Shown here piece after piece: positions 8,571 to 15,632 of a stretch of DNA of 64,000 nt (positions within the stretch are counted from its first letter, which is position 1; each line of letters starts with the position of its first letter). Below the pieces are notes generated by a model that was not told the origin of the DNA, did no database searches, and saw only the letters and a program-made list of their open reading frames with translations. The DNA is taken from assembly GCF_013409065.1 (NCBI RefSeq), contig NZ_JACBZP010000001.1:992001-1056000 (forward strand), given 5' to 3'. The stretch comes from Spelaeicoccus albus (GTDB taxonomy: Bacteria > Actinomycetota > Actinomycetes > Actinomycetales > Brevibacteriaceae). A program made the translations under genes and the position numbers.

Positions 8571-9125
8571 CTAGACGGAAATTGAGGCCTCCGCCTTGTG
8601 CACTATCCGGTTCTGCACGTACGCAGGCAGAATGATGGAGACGATGATCACCACGATTTGTGCCGGAACGTTGTCGAATCCCGCCAACACCATGAGCACG
8701 ATCGCTGCGCCGCCGGCCACGAACGCGATGAGCCAGACGAGAGTCAACCGTGCGTTGAACGCATAAAACCAGTCGGAGTTGCCGATAGCGTCGGGGACGC
8801 TGTGCCGCGCGATCGGCAGTGTGAACGGTAGCCGCGCCAGCAAAAACACGCCGATCACTGCAGCTTGGAAGAGCTGAGCCCCTCCGGCGACGTACTCGAT
8901 GATTGCCGACTGCGGGGCCGCGAACACTAGACCCGAGAACCCCGTGAAGTACGTCAGGGACGAGGCATCCAGGATCATTTCCGCCGGTTTGTGCCCGCGG
9001 GCGAGCCCGACGCCGATGATCACTGCTGCGGCAACCGCACCGAGCGGAGACGCCCACTCTCGGCCGAAAAGCAACTGGCCCAGACCGAACAGGATCCAGG
9101 GGGCCACCCGAGAGAACACCGCCAT
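8571..9125 (-). CDS. Hypothetical integral membrane protein, 184 aa
   Basis: I do not recognise a family. The sequence has about five or six hydrophobic stretches (WILFGLGQLLFG, GAVAAAVIIGVGLA, LFQAAVIGVFLLA, LVWLIAFVAGGAAIVLMVL, IVVIIVSIILPAYV) and few charged residues, so it is a small polytopic inner-membrane protein. It is convergent with the hydroxyacid dehydrogenase (14 bp apart) and lies downstream of the second GntR gene, beyond a long palindrome that should stop transcription from that side. A short promoter region of its own (9126-9171) is possible. Transport or stress roles are not supported by any motif. Confidence 0.7.
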   Translation of the reverse strand: MAVFSRVAPWILFGLGQLLFGREWASPLGAVAAAVIIGVGLARGHKPAEMILDASSLTYFTGFSGLVFAAPQSAIIEYVAGGAQLFQAAVIGVFLLARLPFTLPIARHSVPDAIGNSDWFYAFNARLTLVWLIAFVAGGAAIVLMVLAGFDNVPAQIVVIIVSIILPAYVQNRIVHKAEASISV

Positions 9126-9171
9126 GGGGAGATCCTACGGTGCCGCCCGCCCCCGACGCAGTTGAAGTAGC

Positions 9172-9213
9172 GGATGGATGCCCGGTTACTCGCGAGTAAC
9201 CGGGCATCCATCC
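9172..9213. repeat. 42-bp perfect palindrome across the 3' end of the second GntR gene
   Basis: Arms 9172-9192 and 9193-9213 (21 bp each) are exact reverse complements with no spacer; the centre reads ACTCGCGAGT. The TAA stop of the GntR gene (9186-9188) lies inside it, so its last nine or so codons are part of the structure. It may act as a terminator for gntR in both directions. No T run is present. Confidence 0.85.
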
Positions 9214-9902
9214 ACCGCTCGGCGAAGGGGGACGGGGCCGGGGACGCCGTCTTGGCCGGGCGCGAGCCGGTGGATGCCGTCGTCCATATGCGCAACGATC
9301 AGCCTGTCCACCTCATCACCACGGCCGGCGGAAATTTCCGCAGCGATATCCCGGTGCTCGGGCAAGCGGACGTCGACGTCCGGATAGGTGTCCGCCAGTG
9401 CGGTGATACACATTTGGGTCTCGGTGATGAGCGTGTGGTGCATACGAATGAGATGTGCGCTGCCCGAGAGCTCGACGAGCAGTACGTGAAACCGGAAATC
9501 GGCCTCGCGCACGGCGTCCTCGGAGGGCGCGACGTCCGCAGCGTTGATGACTTCGCGCAGCGCCGCGCCGGCACCTTCCGGGTCCGTTTGCATGATGACG
9601 GCGGCAGCCGCCCGTTCAATGGCCGCCCGTGCCACGTACATGTCGCGAATGCCGGCCTCGGTGAACGTGGCAACGAAGATTCCCCGATTACGGATGGACT
9701 TCAGCAGGCCTTCCTGGGTCAAGCGTTGCATTGCTTCACGCAGTGGCCCGCGGCTGACGCCCAGTTCCCGAGCAAGTGATGCTTCGGACAATTGCGCGCC
9801 CGGCGCCAGCACGCCGTCCCCGACCGCTCGTCGCAACTTGCGCGCAATGATGGACGGAGTGGATTCGCGGATCAAGGGTTCAATACCGGGTCGTGTCATC
9901 AT
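9186..9902 (-). CDS. GntR-family transcriptional regulator, FCD subfamily (second paralogue)
   Basis: 238 residues. The winged helix covers about residues 15-85, with recognition segment VSRGPLREAMQRLTQEGLL, and an FCD domain follows with the conserved D...H...H pattern (FRFHVLLVEL, PEHRDIAAEI). The recognition segment matches that of the regulator at 1615-2322 at nearly every position, so the two look like paralogues that share a DNA site. It lies 77 bp downstream of the first EutA-like gene on the same strand, likely as one operon driven from the divergent region that holds operator site 2 (10764-10775). The last codons sit in the 42-bp palindrome. Confidence 0.9.
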   Translation of the reverse strand: MMTRPGIEPLIRESTPSIIARKLRRAVGDGVLAPGAQLSEASLARELGVSRGPLREAMQRLTQEGLLKSIRNRGIFVATFTEAGIRDMYVARAAIERAAAAVIMQTDPEGAGAALREVINAADVAPSEDAVREADFRFHVLLVELSGSAHLIRMHHTLITETQMCITALADTYPDVDVRLPEHRDIAAEISAGRGDEVDRLIVAHMDDGIHRLAPGQDGVPGPVPLRRAVDGCPVTRE

Positions 9903-9979
9903 CGCCTTTGACTAATGCGGCCAATCAGCCTGCTGAACATCCTAAGCACGGAGTCGTCGCAGAGGCGACCCCCGACCGG

Positions 9980-10711
9980 TCACTCGGCAAACAGCGTCCC
10001 CAGCCCGTCGATCGGCATCAAGCGCCCGGCAATTCGCAGTCCTTCCCACACCGTGACCTGATTGGCGGTCAACACGGGTTTGCCGAGTGCGGATTCCAGA
10101 TCCGTTATCCAATCGAGGGAGTGCATCGCCGTGTCGGGAATGAGGACGGCGTCGGCATTCGGGCGGTCTGCGGCGACCGCCATTGCAACGATTTGATCAC
10201 GGTTAAGACGCCCGACTAGGCCTGCATTTGCGATTTCATTGCTCGTCATTCCGACGACTTCGACGCCTGCGTCGGCGAGAAACCGTCGAAAATATGACGC
10301 AAGTTCCACCGGATAACTTGCCGCAATTGCGACGCGCGAAAAATTCATCGAACGGGCCGCTTCGGCAAATGCTATCGACGTGCTCGAAGCCGGTCGATCC
10401 GCGCTATGAGCGACTTCCCGGGCTTGATCGTGTGCGCCTCGCCACCCGAAGACAAAGCTCCCGGAGGTGCATGTCCACATGACCGAATCGGGCTCGGACA
10501 CCAGGAGTTTTGCCACGCCGTCTGCGAGGTTCTTCGCTGCGCCGACGGCCCGCAATGCTTCGGGCGTATGGGCCACGTCACCGCCCTCGGTGACGACGAG
10601 AGGCAATCGCAAAGTCGGTTTGAGCCTGGATTCCAATGCGCTAAAGTCGTCGTCAGCCCCTATGCCCGGGTAGAGCAGGCCAACGGTTGAGGAATGCGTG
10701 GTGCGTGTCAT
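9980..10711 (-). CDS. EutA-like / maleate cis-trans isomerase family protein, single-cysteine form
   Basis: 243 residues from the ATG six bases after GGAG. A TTG further upstream in the same frame lies in the operator and is unlikely. The Asp/Glu racemase fold is seen in two half-domains. The first catalytic cysteine is present (Cys81 in TCTSGSFVFG). At the place of the second cysteine the sequence reads IPDTAMHSLDW, with Asp instead of Cys. One-cysteine members of this superfamily include arylmalonate decarboxylase, while maleate isomerase uses two. EutA of ectoine clusters belongs here and is tied to hydroxyectoine use. The gene is divergent from ehuB and shares its operator region. The reaction is not known. 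Confidence 0.75.
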   Translation of the reverse strand: MTRTTHSSTVGLLYPGIGADDDFSALESRLKPTLRLPLVVTEGGDVAHTPEALRAVGAAKNLADGVAKLLVSEPDSVMWTCTSGSFVFGWRGAHDQAREVAHSADRPASSTSIAFAEAARSMNFSRVAIAASYPVELASYFRRFLADAGVEVVGMTSNEIANAGLVGRLNRDQIVAMAVAADRPNADAVLIPDTAMHSLDWITDLESALGKPVLTANQVTVWEGLRIAGRLMPIDGLGTLFAE

Positions 10712-10763
10712 GAACAACTCCACTGCCGAACGTTGCGGGTTTGCAACAACCGATTGATCGCTG

Positions 10764-10775
10764 ATTGTTGACAAT
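10764..10775. promoter_or_regulatory. Palindromic operator ATTGTTGACAAT, site 2
   Basis: Second exact copy of the 12-bp palindrome, in the 291-bp divergent region between the EutA-like gene and ehuB. The operator contains the TTGACA of the ehuB-directed promoter, so a bound dimer would block RNA polymerase. It also lies 53 bp before the EutA-like ATG. Confidence 0.78.
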
Positions 10776-10796
10776 CCTACAGTGTGCGGCTACGTT
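10768..10796 (+). promoter_or_regulatory. Probable promoter of ehuBCDA, TTGACA-N17-TACGTT
   Basis: Consensus -35 TTGACA at 10768-10773, a 17-bp spacer, and TACGTT (TAnnnT) at 10791-10796. This leaves a long 5' leader of about 200 bases before ehuB; I see no riboswitch-like structure in it. Confidence 0.6.
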
Positions 10797-11002
10797 CAGG
10801 TCAACCATTCGCACATGTGACACCCGCCGGCGGCAATGGGGACGCCGAATACGAAATGGAGCTTGATATGACCGATACGGCCACGGGTGTGTCGCCCCCG
10901 GAATAATCCCGTAACGGTCACCAGAGACGTTCATGGCCAAAGCAGGCGCGTGCCGAGGCGGGGAGACTCGTCCCTACACACAATTGAAAGAGGTTCACAG
11001 GC

Positions 11003-11911
11003 ATGAAGCGAACGAAATTCCGCGTTGGGATGGCAGCGGCGAGCGTGCTCGCCCTGGGAATGATGGCCGGCTGCGGCAGCGGCGGTGATAGCGGTTCGAA
11101 CGGCAGCGATGAATCGACGCTTGCCAAGCTGAAGGACAAGGGCACCATCACCGTGGGTATCGCCGACGAGCGCCCGTATTCGTGGGTTGAGAACGGTGAA
11201 GCCAAGGGCGCCACCATCGCCATGCACAAGAAGATCTTCAAGAAGATGGGCATCGACAACGTCAAGGTCGAAGAAGTCGACTGGAACTCGCTGATCCCGG
11301 GCCTCAACGCCGGCCGGTTCGACGCCATCAGCGCCGGCATGTCGATCTTGCCGGACCGTTGCAAGCAGGCCGCGTTCAGCGACCCCGAGATCATGTACAC
11401 CACGTCGCTGATGGTCAAAAAGGGCAACCCGATGAACTTGACCGACCTGAAGTCGGTCAAGAAGAAGGGTGACGTCAAGCTCGCCGTTCTGAACGGCGGC
11501 ATCGAAGACGGGTATGCCAAGAAGATGGGCATCAAGATCTCGCAGACCGTGAAGGACTCGCAGTCCGGCATGGACGCCGTGTCCAACGGCCGCGCCGACG
11601 CGTTCGCCATGACCGCGATCTCGCTGAACTGGATGGCCAAGAACAATCCGGACGCCGGCGTGACGACGACCCCGGCTTTCACGGCCGTCATCAAGGGCGT
11701 CAAGCAGGTCGGTGCCGGTTCGACGGTATTCCGCAAGGACGATAAGAAACTGCTCAAGGAATACAACAAGATCCTGGGCAACACCATCACCGACAGCACG
11801 AAGGACTATCTGTCGGTCGTCGGCAAGTACGGCTTCACGAAGGAAAACCTTCCGCCGAAGAACGTCACCACGAAGAAGCTGTGCGCCGGCAACCTCAAGG
11901 ACCTGCAGTAA
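11003..11911 (+). CDS. ehuB: Ectoine/hydroxyectoine-type ABC transporter substrate-binding lipoprotein (EhuB-like)
   Basis: 302 residues. A lipoprotein signal ends at Cys24 (LGMMAGC), followed by a Gly/Ser linker. The SBP_bac_3 domain carries segments I recognise from EhuB: TITVGIADERPYSWV, WNSLIPGLNAGRFDAISAGM, PDRCKQAAFSDPE, VKKGNPMNL, and the C-terminal LPPKNVTTKKLCAG. A GAAAGAGG site precedes the ATG by seven bases. It is followed by two permeases and an ATPase in the EhuBCDA order. It would capture ectoine or 5-hydroxyectoine outside the membrane. The polar amino-acid binding family is certain; the exact ligand needs testing. Confidence 0.8.
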   Translation: MKRTKFRVGMAAASVLALGMMAGCGSGGDSGSNGSDESTLAKLKDKGTITVGIADERPYSWVENGEAKGATIAMHKKIFKKMGIDNVKVEEVDWNSLIPGLNAGRFDAISAGMSILPDRCKQAAFSDPEIMYTTSLMVKKGNPMNLTDLKSVKKKGDVKLAVLNGGIEDGYAKKMGIKISQTVKDSQSGMDAVSNGRADAFAMTAISLNWMAKNNPDAGVTTTPAFTAVIKGVKQVGAGSTVFRKDDKKLLKEYNKILGNTITDSTKDYLSVVGKYGFTKENLPPKNVTTKKLCAGNLKDLQ

Positions 11912-11942
11912 TCCGAAGTGACCCTAGAAAGTACTAAAGACC

Positions 11943-12686
11943 TTGGGTAAATATTTCGAAGCGCTCGGCGAGGCGCTGCCGTTCATGCTTGACGGTCTCC
12001 TTCTGACCGTTGAGCTGACGATCGGCGGCGCCCTGCTGGCGTTCGTCATTGCTGTTGTCCTGGGCATGGGGGCCCGGCAAAAGAACATCTGGGTGCGCGG
12101 CCTGTGCCGCACCGTCATCGAGTTCTTCCGCGGCACCTCGCTCGTCGTGCAGCTGTTCTTCGTCTTTTATGTCGTCCCGCAGCTGTTCGATATCAAACTG
12201 CCCAGCCTCTGGGTCGGCATCATCGGGCTCGGCCTGAACTACGGCGCCTACGGGGCCGAAGTCGTACGCGGATCCATCAATTCGGTGCCGAGCGGACAGT
12301 GGGAGGCAACAACGGCACTCAGCATGGGGGCGTGGCAGCGATTCACCCGGGTGATCTTCCCGCAAGCGTGGGCGTTGATGATCCCGTCACTGACGAACTT
12401 GCTCATCCAATTGCTGAAGGGCACTGCCATCGTCTACGTCATCCTCATGCATGATCTGACTTACGAAACCGACAAGCTGCGCACGGATACGAGCACGTAC
12501 TTTGCTTATGCCGTCGGCTTGCTCGTGTACTTTGCCGTCGCCTATCTCTTCACGCTCGTGATGAACGCCCTCGAGGTCCGCGCCAAGCACAACCTCGGCC
12601 GTGGCGAATCCTTGCGCGAGGCACTGAGCTTCAAGGCTCCGACGAAGGAGACGGCAGGGGCGTCTACCGGCGGTGGTATGGGATGA
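11943..12686 (+). CDS. ehuC: Amino-acid/ectoine ABC transporter permease (EhuC-like)
   Basis: 247 residues with about five membrane helices of the His/Glu/Gln/Arg/opine permease family. The cytosolic coupling (EAA) loop is EVVRGSINSVPSGQWEATTALSMG. The start is the TTG at 11943, because no in-frame ATG or GTG fits the N terminus; only a weak AGAAAG lies upstream. The 3' end overlaps the next permease by four bases (ATGA). It forms the membrane channel with the second permease. Confidence 0.82.
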   Translation: MGKYFEALGEALPFMLDGLLLTVELTIGGALLAFVIAVVLGMGARQKNIWVRGLCRTVIEFFRGTSLVVQLFFVFYVVPQLFDIKLPSLWVGIIGLGLNYGAYGAEVVRGSINSVPSGQWEATTALSMGAWQRFTRVIFPQAWALMIPSLTNLLIQLLKGTAIVYVILMHDLTYETDKLRTDTSTYFAYAVGLLVYFAVAYLFTLVMNALEVRAKHNLGRGESLREALSFKAPTKETAGASTGGGMG

Positions 12687-13342
12687 CCGATCAGCCTATT
12701 TGGAGCTGGGACGCCACCTGGGAGGTGCTTCCGAAGCTACTGCACGGCTTCTTCACTGCCACCCTCGTCGTCACAGTCGTTTCAACGATCATTGCGGCAA
12801 TCCTCGGCCTGATCATCGCGATCATCCGCCGCTCGGCGCCGAAGCCTATCGCCGCGGCTTTCACGCTCATTGTGAACTTCATCCGGATGACGCCGATCGT
12901 CATGCAATTGCTTTTCGCATATGCGGCGTTCACCAGCGTTTCCGGGCTGACGATCGGCATCATCATCTTCGGTATCCACTACTCGACGTACATGGCCGAG
13001 GTGTACCGGGCCGGCATCGAGGCAGTTCCTCCCGGCCAATGGGAGGCGTGTACGGCGCTATCGATGTCGAGAGCGCGTACCTGGGTCGGCGTGGTGATTC
13101 CGCAGGCGTTGCGGGCCACCGTCCCGGCGCTGGGCAACTACGCCATCTCGATGTTCAAGGACACCCCGTTCCTGGTCTCCATCAGCGTGGTGGAAATGGT
13201 TCAGGCCGGCCTGGCCTACGGTGGTAGCCATTTCCGATACACCGAGGCCATCACGCTGGCCGGCCTCATCTTCCTGGCCGCCAGCTACCCCACGTCGCTT
13301 CTTGTGAACAGATTGGAAAAGCGTCTTGCCTACACAACTTGA
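12683..13342 (+). CDS. ehuD: Amino-acid/ectoine ABC transporter permease (EhuD-like)
   Basis: 219 residues, about five helices, with the EAA-type coupling loop EVYRAGIEAVPPGQWEACTALSM. The start ATG overlaps the stop of the first permease (ATGA), a sign of translational coupling. In EhuBCDA systems the two permeases form a heterodimer. The 3' end overlaps the TTG start of the ATPase by 17 bases. Confidence 0.83.
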   Translation: MTDQPIWSWDATWEVLPKLLHGFFTATLVVTVVSTIIAAILGLIIAIIRRSAPKPIAAAFTLIVNFIRMTPIVMQLLFAYAAFTSVSGLTIGIIIFGIHYSTYMAEVYRAGIEAVPPGQWEACTALSMSRARTWVGVVIPQALRATVPALGNYAISMFKDTPFLVSISVVEMVQAGLAYGGSHFRYTEAITLAGLIFLAASYPTSLLVNRLEKRLAYTT

Positions 13343-14126
13343 TAACGCCCGACGCGGCGAGCCGGCCATCAGATTCGACGGCGTCGACAAGCGTTTCGGT
13401 GACAACGTCGTGCTGCGCGGTCTGGACTTCACGGTGGCCAAAGGCGATCGCGTGACATTGATCGGGCCGAGTGGTTCGGGCAAGACGACGATCTTGCGGC
13501 TCGTGATGACACTCGAGGAAGCCACCGGCGGCTACATTTACATTGACGGTGAGCCCCTCACGCACGTCGAGCGCGGCGGCCAGCGCATTGCTTTGAAGGA
13601 AAAGCACCGGAATGAGGTGCGCAAGCGCATCGGCATGGTGTTCCAGCAGTTCAACCTGTTCCCGAACATGAAGGTGATCGACAACATCATCGAGGCGCCC
13701 ACCCACGTGCTCGGCATGTCGAAGGCGGACGCCGTGGCCAAGGCCCGGCAGCTGTTGGACAAGGTCGGGCTGGCCGATAAGGAAGACTCACACCCGAGCC
13801 AGCTCTCCGGCGGCCAACAGCAGCGCGTGGCCATCGCCCGCGCACTGGCAATGGACCCGGAGATCCTGCTGCTCGACGAGGTGACGTCGGCGCTCGACCC
13901 CGAGATCGTGAACGACGTGTTGAACATTTTGCGCGATATCGCCGATACGACCGACATCACCATGCTGATCGTCACGCACGAGATGCAGTTCGCTCGGGAC
14001 GTCTCCAATCGCGTGCTCATGTTCGACGGCGGCCGCGTCGTCGAAGAAGCGGAGCCCGACGTCATGTTCAAGGACCCCAAGGAACAGCGCACGCGCGATT
14101 TCTTGAGCGCCGTCCTGCGCGACTGA
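13326..14126 (+). CDS. ehuA: Amino-acid/ectoine ABC transporter ATP-binding protein (EhuA-like)
   Basis: 266 residues. All ABC motifs are intact: Walker A GPSGSGKTT, Q-loop FQQFNLFP, signature LSGGQQQR, Walker B ILLLDEVTSALD, and the switch histidine in IVTHEMQF. This is the polar amino-acid ATPase class. The start is a TTG inside the end of ehuD; no other start gives the N-terminal strand AIRFDGVDKRFG with a plausible leader. The stop is only four bases from the convergent stop of the second EutA-like gene, with no room for a conventional terminator. Confidence 0.85.
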   Translation: MPTQLDNARRGEPAIRFDGVDKRFGDNVVLRGLDFTVAKGDRVTLIGPSGSGKTTILRLVMTLEEATGGYIYIDGEPLTHVERGGQRIALKEKHRNEVRKRIGMVFQQFNLFPNMKVIDNIIEAPTHVLGMSKADAVAKARQLLDKVGLADKEDSHPSQLSGGQQQRVAIARALAMDPEILLLDEVTSALDPEIVNDVLNILRDIADTTDITMLIVTHEMQFARDVSNRVLMFDGGRVVEEAEPDVMFKDPKEQRTRDFLSAVLRD

Positions 14127-14130
14127 GCGT

Positions 14131-15009
14131 TTATTCGACTGCCCGCAAAGTGCCGGTCGGCGGCGAGATTCCGTCGCTTTCGAGTGCTTCGGCAATCGCC
14201 AGCAGCCGCTGACCCGGGCCGACCGCGCCAAGACCGCATCTGTTCAACGCCGCCCACATGGTCGCTTGATTGGCGCTGATCACGGGCTTGCCGATGTCGG
14301 CCTCGAGCGGCGTGATCAAGTCGTAGGTCGGCAGGTTGGTGCACGCGATGACGATGGCCTCCGCCTCGGCCGTGTCGGCCGCGCGCACGAGTTCGGCGGT
14401 CCGGTAATACGGCACCACGCGGATGTCGAGCCGCAGGTTCAAATACGCGGCGCCGACCACCTCGATGCCCGCCTCGTTCAAAAACGCCTCGAACCGTGTG
14501 GTGATCGGCTCGTCGTACGGAGTGGCGATGGCGACCCGGTGAATGTCGAGGTGCGCCAGGGCTTCGAGAATGGCGCCGGACGTCGTCACCGCTTCCGGAG
14601 CGCCGGCCGACTTCATTGCGTCCACGATGTCGCGCTCTCCGCCGAGGCCGCGCACAAAACTCCCGGACGTGCACGCGTAGGCAAAGCACGAGGCATGGAC
14701 CGAACGCAGGCTCTGTGCCGTCGTCCGCACGAGCTCCTTGTCGCTGATCTTTTCCACCATTTCCATTGTCACCGGCAGCAATTCGTCCGGAGTCCGGGTG
14801 AGAAAAAGGCTCGCGTCGGACGGCGTCCAGCGCCAGAGCTCACGGTCGAGCGACATGTCGTACGGGACGACGACGCCGATTCCGGCCATTGGGTCGGGGC
14901 CGAGCGGGATGCCCGGCGGAACCGGGATGTTGCCTGTGACAAATAGGTCCGGGACGCGCGGATGACCGGAACCTGCAGTCGATTCGCACCCGGCTGACTC
15001 AGCGGTCAA
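14131..15009 (-). CDS. EutA-like / maleate cis-trans isomerase family protein, two-cysteine form
   Basis: About 292 residues. I chose the TTG at 15009 because GGAGG lies six bases before it; TTG 15030 and the internal ATG before MAGIGVVVPYDM are alternatives. Both superfamily cysteines are present: Cys113 in ACTSGSFVRG and Cys223 in ACTNLPTYD, the arrangement of maleate isomerase and Asp/Glu racemases. It differs clearly from the one-cysteine relative at 9980-10711. It is divergent from the DUF3830 gene and shares operator site 3 with it. In ectoine clusters one EutA is usual; two different ones here suggest two isomerisation or decarboxylation steps. Confidence 0.74.
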   Translation of the reverse strand: MTAESAGCESTAGSGHPRVPDLFVTGNIPVPPGIPLGPDPMAGIGVVVPYDMSLDRELWRWTPSDASLFLTRTPDELLPVTMEMVEKISDKELVRTTAQSLRSVHASCFAYACTSGSFVRGLGGERDIVDAMKSAGAPEAVTTSGAILEALAHLDIHRVAIATPYDEPITTRFEAFLNEAGIEVVGAAYLNLRLDIRVVPYYRTAELVRAADTAEAEAIVIACTNLPTYDLITPLEADIGKPVISANQATMWAALNRCGLGAVGPGQRLLAIAEALESDGISPPTGTLRAVE

Positions 15010-15034
15010 CCACTGCCTCCACTCACACAACTAT

Positions 15035-15046
15035 ATTGTTGACAAT
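15035..15046. promoter_or_regulatory. Palindromic operator ATTGTTGACAAT, site 3
   Basis: Third exact copy of the 12-bp palindrome, between the second EutA-like gene (start 26 bp away) and the DUF3830 gene. As at site 2, it contains the TTGACA box of a rightward promoter. Confidence 0.78.
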
Positions 15047-15067
15047 TTTAGTGCCCGTTCCTACTGT
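15039..15067 (+). promoter_or_regulatory. Probable promoter of the DUF3830 gene, TTGACA-N17-TACTGT
   Basis: -35 TTGACA at 15039-15044 inside the operator, 17-bp spacer, and -10 TACTGT at 15062-15067. The geometry is the same as at the ehuB promoter. Confidence 0.62.
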
Positions 15068-15107
15068 CAAAGCAAGAAGCGGTGCAATATTTTTTCTGGA
15101 GGCCGGC

Positions 15108-15614
15108 ATGGCGAGATATATGACCATCACCCTTGAACTGCGAGGCGTCTCCTGCACTGCCAAACTGCTCGACGACGAGGCACCCCGCACGGCGTCCGCG
15201 GTCTGGGACGCGCTGCCGATCTCGAGTCAGGCGTTTCACGGCAAATACGCGCGCAACGAGGTCTACAACCTGGTGCCGGCATTTGCCGAGCCCGATCCGG
15301 GCAGCGAGAACACGACCGTGACACCGATCCCCGGCGATGTGTGCTATTTCTGTTTCACGTCGAACCAGCTGGCGACGCCGTCGCACGGATATTCATCGGA
15401 CGCCGGCCCGGGCGAGAACCCGATGGTGGCCGATATGGCGCTGTTCTACGGGCGGAACAATCTGCTCCTCAACGGCGACCAAGGATGGGTGCCGGGCAAC
15501 GTGTACGCCACCATCGTGGAGAACTTCGACGCATTCGCGGCAGCGTGCAATGACGTGTGGTTCGGCGGCGTCCGCGGGGAGACTCTCACCTATTCGCGGC
15601 TCCGCGAGGACTGA
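15108..15614 (+). CDS. DUF3830 family protein (cyclophilin-like fold)
   Basis: 168 residues from the ATG five bases after GGAGG. Features of the family: a leading beta strand with ELRG, LLDDEAPRTASAVWDALP, GDVCYFCF, and NPMVADMALFYGRNNLL. DUF3830 proteins have a small cyclophilin-like beta barrel and no known reaction. They are often neighbours of maleate-isomerase-like, M24 and amidohydrolase genes. Here the gene is driven by a promoter that carries operator site 3, so it belongs to the same regulon as the ectoine-like genes. It could be a small-molecule isomerase or lyase, but nothing in the sequence proves it. Confidence 0.85.
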   Translation: MARYMTITLELRGVSCTAKLLDDEAPRTASAVWDALPISSQAFHGKYARNEVYNLVPAFAEPDPGSENTTVTPIPGDVCYFCFTSNQLATPSHGYSSDAGPGENPMVADMALFYGRNNLLLNGDQGWVPGNVYATIVENFDAFAAACNDVWFGGVRGETLTYSRLRED

Positions 15615-15632
15615 CCGGGCGCCGTGCCGCCG

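Noticed and set aside
10712-10774. Upstream TTG start that would add 21 residues to the first EutA-like protein
   Set aside because: It lies inside the palindromic operator; ATG 10711 has a GGAG site and matches the start of the fold.
15036-15107. Upstream TTG start of the DUF3830 protein
   Set aside because: It falls in the -35/operator region. ATG 15108 has a perfect GGAGG.
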